In this document: positions 14,076-17,500 of the stretch, one piece after another
Numbering within the stretch: the first letter of the stretch is position 1
How the letters are laid out: each line of letters opens with the position of its first letter
Assembly: GCA_900770015.1 (NCBI GenBank)
Contig: CAAGIU010000327.1
Coordinates: 1-17,500 of the forward strand
Direction: 5' to 3'
Length of the DNA: 17,500 nt
Source: an uncultured Oscillospiraceae bacterium
GTDB taxonomy: Bacteria; Bacillota_A; Clostridia; Oscillospirales; Oscillospiraceae
The notes under the pieces: model-generated
Told to the model about the DNA's origin: nothing
The model's database searches: none
The model's input: the letters and a program-made list of their open reading frames with translations, nothing else
Translations under genes and position numbers: made by a program

Positions 14076-16997
14076 ATGAACAAGGAAAAAAAACAGAAGA
14101 AAATCCGTCCCTACCGGGCGGTAACGGTTTGGTCTGTGTTCACGGTGCTGGTGCTGGTATTTGCCATTGTGGCAAACATTCTGGTCACCGGTATGTTCAG
14201 CAGCCTGATGGACGTTGTCTTCGGCGGCAAACGCCCCATCTATGATGAGGACACCGTTTCCATGTACCTGACCGATGTCACCAGCAAGGATGAGGCGTAT
14301 GCCAACGCCCAGAAGGTCAATCTGCGCCTGGCAGAGGAGGGCTTTGTCCTGCTGAAGAACGAGCAGAACGCGCTGCCCCTGAACAAGGGCGCGAAGATCT
14401 CCGTCTTCGGCAAGAACAGCGTTAACCTGTCCTATGGCGGTTCCGGCTCCGGCGGCTTCGACACCTCTGGAAACCGGGATCTGTATGCCTCCCTGGAGGA
14501 TGCGGGCTTCAGCATGAACCCCACGCTGAAGGCATTCTATCTGGATAACGGCGCCTCCGGCCCTGTCCGTGCCGCCAACTCCAGCGACCTGGACTCCGGC
14601 GGCAATCAGGCCATCGGCACGGCTGAGACGCCCCAGAGCAAGTACACCGACAAGGTGAAGCAGAGCTATGCCGACTACGCCGATGCCGCCCTGGTGGTCA
14701 TCACCCGTATCGGCGGCGAGGGCTTTGACCTGCCCCGCTATCAGGGCAGCACCGCCGGTGCTGTCAGCCCCGACAGCCACTATCTGGAGCTGGACCAGAA
14801 CGAGATCGACATGCTGGAGGCTGTGTGCAATGCGGGCTTCGGGCATGTGGTTGTGGTGTTCAACATTCCCTCCAGCTTTGAGGCCACCTTCCTGACCGAC
14901 CCCAACTACGCCGCCTTTGCCGACAAGATCGATGCCGCCGTGTGGATTGGCTTCACCGGCTCCAATGGTATCATGGCTCTGGGAGAGATCCTCAACGGCG
15001 ATGTCAACCCCTCCGGCCGTCTGGTGGACACCTGGGCTGCCGACTTTACCCAGAACCCCACCTTTGCCAACTTCGGAACCGGCTGCACCCCTGATTCCAC
15101 CGATAAGTATGACGGAGGTCTGTATTACTCCGTTGACTACGAGGAAGGTATCTACGTGGGCTATCGTTACTATGAAACCAGGGGCTATACCGACGGTGAG
15201 GACTGGTATAAGGCCAACGTGGTGTTCCCCTTTGGCTATGGCCTGAGCTATACCACCTTTGACTGGTCGGTGGAGGCTCCCGCTGACAATGTGCTCACCC
15301 GGGATGCTCCCTTCGATATCCAGGTGAAGGTCCAAAACACCGGCGATGTCGCGGGAAAGGATGTGGTGGAAGTCTATGCTTCCGCGCCCTACACCGAAGG
15401 CGGCATCGAAAAAGCACACAAGGTGCTGGTGGGCTTTGCCAAAACCCAGCTGCTGAAGCCCGGCGACTCCGAGACCGTCACCATCACCGTCGATCCTTAC
15501 AGCATGTCCAGCTACGACTACCGGGATGCCAACGACAATGGCTTCTGCGGCTATGAGCTGGAGGCAGGCGACTACACCCTGTATGTGGGCCGCAATGCCC
15601 ATCAGGAGGAGGCTGCCCTGAGCTATGTGGTGGAGGAGGATATCCTGTGGGAGACGGATCCTGTCACCGACTATGAGGTTGTCAACCTGTTTACCGACGG
15701 CGATTTCCTGGACTCCGACTGGCAGCTGGATACCGTCCTGTCCCGTTCCGACTGGGAGGGCACCTGGCCCACTGCCCAGACTGCCGAGACCCACCAGGGC
15801 AGTGACCAGCTCTACGAGGAGCTGAAGGATACCGAGCACAACAATCCCACCGACTTCGATGAGGAGGAGTATCCCTGGTTTGACGAGGAGACTGACCTGA
15901 CCCTGCGCTCCCTGCTGCCTGAGACCACCCCCGACAAGACCTACAGCGCCATCGTGGACTACGAGGATGAGCTTTGGACGGAAATCCTCGATGCCTGCAA
16001 CGATGAGGAGATGATTGGTCTCATCAACAACGGCGCATACCACACCCTGTCCATGGAGATCATCGATCTGCCCACCACCATCCACGGCGACGGCCCTGCC
16101 GGCTTCACCTGCTTCATGAACCAGGCCCAGGTCAACGGCACCTGCCAGTATGTCTCTGAGCCGGTCATGGCATCCACCTGGAATGTGGAGCTGATGGAGG
16201 AAATGGGCGAGGCACTGGGCGATGAGGGCCTGATGGGTGACCGCGCCACCGGCCAGCCGTACTCCTGCATTTACGCGCCCGGCGCCAACCTCCACCGCAG
16301 CCCCTTCGGCGGCCGCTGCTCCGAGTACTTCTCCGAGGACCCCTTCATCACCGGTATGATCGGTGCCTATGAGGTTCGCGGTATGCAGTCCAAGGGCGTT
16401 TTGCCCACCGTCAAGCACTTTGTTGCCAACGAGCAGGAGTCTCACCGCTCCATCAACGGCGATTGCTCCTGGCTCACGGAGCAGTCCCTGCGTGAGCTCT
16501 ATCTGAAGGGCTTTGAGATCACGGTGAAGGAAGGCGAAGCCCGCGGCGTCATGTCCTCCTTTAACCGGATCGGCACCCGCTGGACCGGCGGCGACTACCG
16601 CCTGATCACGGAGATCCTCCGCAACGAATGGGGCTTCCGCGGCTTTGTGATCTGCGACTTCAACACCATTCCCCAGTACATGATCCCCCGCCAGATGTTC
16701 TATGCCGGCGGTGATCTGGACCTGGCTACGCTGGAGAGCAGCATGTGGATGGACTGCGATTCCAGCGACAACGGTGATGCCATTGTCCTGCGCAACGCGG
16801 TCCAGAACCTGACCTATGCCTTCGTCAACTCCAACGCGATGAATGCCAAGGTCATCGGCTACGATGCGCCTCTGTGGCATGGGTACCTGACATACGTGAA
16901 TGTGGGACTGGGCTGCGTCATGGCTCTGTGGGGCATCCTGGCCTTTGCAAGAATGTTCACCCTGAAAAAGCGCCTGAAAGAACAGAAAACCAACTGA
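14076..16997 (+). CDS. Membrane-anchored GH3 glycoside hydrolase, permuted, two transmembrane anchors
   Basis: This 973-residue paralogue of the GH3 enzyme at 8746 has the same permuted order but a different attachment. A Lys/Arg-rich start (MNKEKKQKKIRPYR) precedes a transmembrane helix at about 20-45 (VWSVFTVLVLVFAIVANILV). The extracellular part has EEGFVLLKNEQNALPL, ITRIGGEGFD with acid/base candidate E215, an FnIII-like domain (FGYGLSYTTFDW, VKVQNTGDVAGKDVVEVY), then the barrel with IHGDGPAGFT (about 668), TVKHFVANEQESHR (K780, H781) and GFRGFVICDF with nucleophile candidate D861. A second helix (YVNVGLGCVMALWGILAFARMF) and a basic tail KKRLKEQKTN end it, so both ends should be cytoplasmic. 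The ATG at 14076 follows GAAGGGA; the frame opens earlier, at 14031, without a ribosome site. The 41-nt gap implies cotranscription with the CBM gene. The motifs are closer to standard GH3 than those of the first enzyme. Confidence 0.92.
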   Translation: MNKEKKQKKIRPYRAVTVWSVFTVLVLVFAIVANILVTGMFSSLMDVVFGGKRPIYDEDTVSMYLTDVTSKDEAYANAQKVNLRLAEEGFVLLKNEQNALPLNKGAKISVFGKNSVNLSYGGSGSGGFDTSGNRDLYASLEDAGFSMNPTLKAFYLDNGASGPVRAANSSDLDSGGNQAIGTAETPQSKYTDKVKQSYADYADAALVVITRIGGEGFDLPRYQGSTAGAVSPDSHYLELDQNEIDMLEAVCNAGFGHVVVVFNIPSSFEATFLTDPNYAAFADKIDAAVWIGFTGSNGIMALGEILNGDVNPSGRLVDTWAADFTQNPTFANFGTGCTPDSTDKYDGGLYYSVDYEEGIYVGYRYYETRGYTDGEDWYKANVVFPFGYGLSYTTFDWSVEAPADNVLTRDAPFDIQVKVQNTGDVAGKDVVEVYASAPYTEGGIEKAHKVLVGFAKTQLLKPGDSETVTITVDPYSMSSYDYRDANDNGFCGYELEAGDYTLYVGRNAHQEEAALSYVVEEDILWETDPVTDYEVVNLFTDGDFLDSDWQLDTVLSRSDWEGTWPTAQTAETHQGSDQLYEELKDTEHNNPTDFDEEEYPWFDEETDLTLRSLLPETTPDKTYSAIVDYEDELWTEILDACNDEEMIGLINNGAYHTLSMEIIDLPTTIHGDGPAGFTCFMNQAQVNGTCQYVSEPVMASTWNVELMEEMGEALGDEGLMGDRATGQPYSCIYAPGANLHRSPFGGRCSEYFSEDPFITGMIGAYEVRGMQSKGVLPTVKHFVANEQESHRSINGDCSWLTEQSLRELYLKGFEITVKEGEARGVMSSFNRIGTRWTGGDYRLITEILRNEWGFRGFVICDFNTIPQYMIPRQMFYAGGDLDLATLESSMWMDCDSSDNGDAIVLRNAVQNLTYAFVNSNAMNAKVIGYDAPLWHGYLTYVNVGLGCVMALWGILAFARMFTLKKRLKEQKTN

Positions 16998-17032
16998 TTC
17001 ATCATGCAGCCGCAGCAGTTGCGAAAAAAACC

Positions 17033-17070
17033 GCAGATCCTTTCCGATTCCGGAGAGGATCTGCTTTTTT
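17033..17070 (+). terminator. Rho-independent terminator after the second GH3 gene
   Basis: GCAGATCCTTTCCG at 17033-17046 pairs with CGGAGAGGATCTGC at 17051-17064 over 14 bp, with one T-G pair, around an ATTC loop. TTTTTT follows at 17065-17070. AAAAAAA at 17024-17030 precedes the stem, so it could also stop transcription from the other strand. It ends the GH3 unit. Confidence 0.92.
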
Positions 17071-17415
17071 GCGCTGTTTAACGGCCGTGCTTTTCGGACA
17101 GAAGGATGAAAGGAGCGGATGATCGGTCTGCAGGAGCCGCAGCGGCATATTTCGGCATGATGACACTGGGAAATTTTCGGGTTTGAAATATGGATTTCGG
17201 AATTTCTTCGAAAGCTCATAGAAAATTTGGTATTCAGGATGCAATTACCACCCAGCCATTATCGGGGAAGATAGTATCCTCCTGTGCGGTGGAGCTTCCC
17301 GGGAAAGTACTTCGCTGGGCGAATTCGTACATCACTGGACAAGGGACCATGCAACCAAACACGCAGGTGACCAACGTGGCGGGCTGATAGCCTCCCCCAC
17401 AGTGACCTGCATTAA
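17071..17415. other. Intergenic stretch without a recognisable gene
   Basis: These 345 bases hold no gene I can support. Short open frames exist on both strands at 17190-17387 and 17234-17467, but none has a convincing ribosome site, a recognisable domain or a match to neighbouring codon style. The minus-strand frame begins inside repeat copy C. A nested imperfect hairpin (GCAGGT at 17363-17368 with ACCTGC at 17405-17410, enclosing GGCGGGCT/AGCCTCCC) lies just before copy C. Confidence 0.5.
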
Positions 17416-17500
17416 GGCAACACCGCTTAGGTGGGGACTGCGGGCTTCGGCGGATCTTTTGCCCCAAGCGCGCAGTACGAAAAATGGGAAATACATCCAG
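17416..17500 (-). repeat. Palindromic repeat element, copy C (inverted, cut by window end)
   Basis: Read on the minus strand, this matches the right part of copies A and B. GGCAACACCGCTTAGGTGGG at 17416-17435 is the inverted terminal repeat, followed by the CTTCGGCGGATCTTTTGCCCC block. AGTACGA at 17474-17480 is one central arm, and AAATGGGAAATAC follows. The partner arm lies outside the window. Its orientation is opposite to copies A and B. Confidence 0.8.

Noticed and set aside
17190..17467. Short frames on both strands in the terminal intergenic region
   Set aside because: No ribosome site, domain or codon pattern supports either. The minus-strand frame starts inside repeat copy C, and similar GQK.RRSP peptides result from every copy of the repeat.

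Overview
The window looks like part of a chromosome of a gut-type Clostridia bacterium (Bacillota), probably in or near the Oscillospiraceae/Ruminococcaceae. The reasons are the fairly high GC content, strong AGGAGG-type ribosome binding sites, Gram-positive secreted proteins with InlB-type repeats and BspA-type leucine-rich repeats, an AgrA/AgrC-type regulatory pair, and GH3 enzymes with the permuted domain order common in this group. The genus is an inference. All eight supported genes are on the + strand.

Layout. Positions 1-112 hold the right part of a palindromic repeat element (copy A). Positions 204-269 hold a promoter with a pair of direct repeats. Positions 333-6354 hold a four-gene unit: a cytoplasmic GH43-type glycosidase, a 69-residue hydrophobic protein, an MBOAT membrane acyltransferase whose GTG start overlaps the stop of the small gene, and a 964-residue exported protein built as SGNH - LRR - InlB repeat - LRR - SGNH. 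Positions 6454-8464 hold a LytTR response regulator and a GHKL sensor kinase with their own promoter, followed by a clear terminator. Positions 8618-8745 hold a second promoter with the same kind of direct repeats and a leader hairpin. Positions 8746-16997 hold a large secreted GH3 enzyme, an exported Ig/InlB/carbohydrate-binding protein, and a second GH3 enzyme with a membrane anchor at both ends. A strong terminator follows at 17033-17070. A full copy of the palindromic repeat (copy B) lies at 12396-12556, and an inverted, truncated copy (copy C) at 17416-17500.

How the parts may work together. The MBOAT protein and the double-SGNH protein fit the known export-and-transfer scheme for O-acylation of extracellular glycans (AlgI/AlgJ, PatA/PatB and DltB/DltD type pairs). 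The GH3 enzymes and the carbohydrate-binding protein act outside the cell, on or near the surface, while the GH43 enzyme acts inside. No sugar transporter is present in the window.

The most interesting non-coding signal is shared by the GH43 and first GH3 promoters. Each has two AAAGT(T)G-like half-sites 21 bp apart, and in both the second half-site lies exactly 33 bp before a TATRRT-like -10 box. This is the geometry expected for a LytTR activator, and a LytTR regulator is encoded between the two units. The inference is one peptide- or signal-controlled locus that both hydrolyses and acylates surface or environmental glycans.
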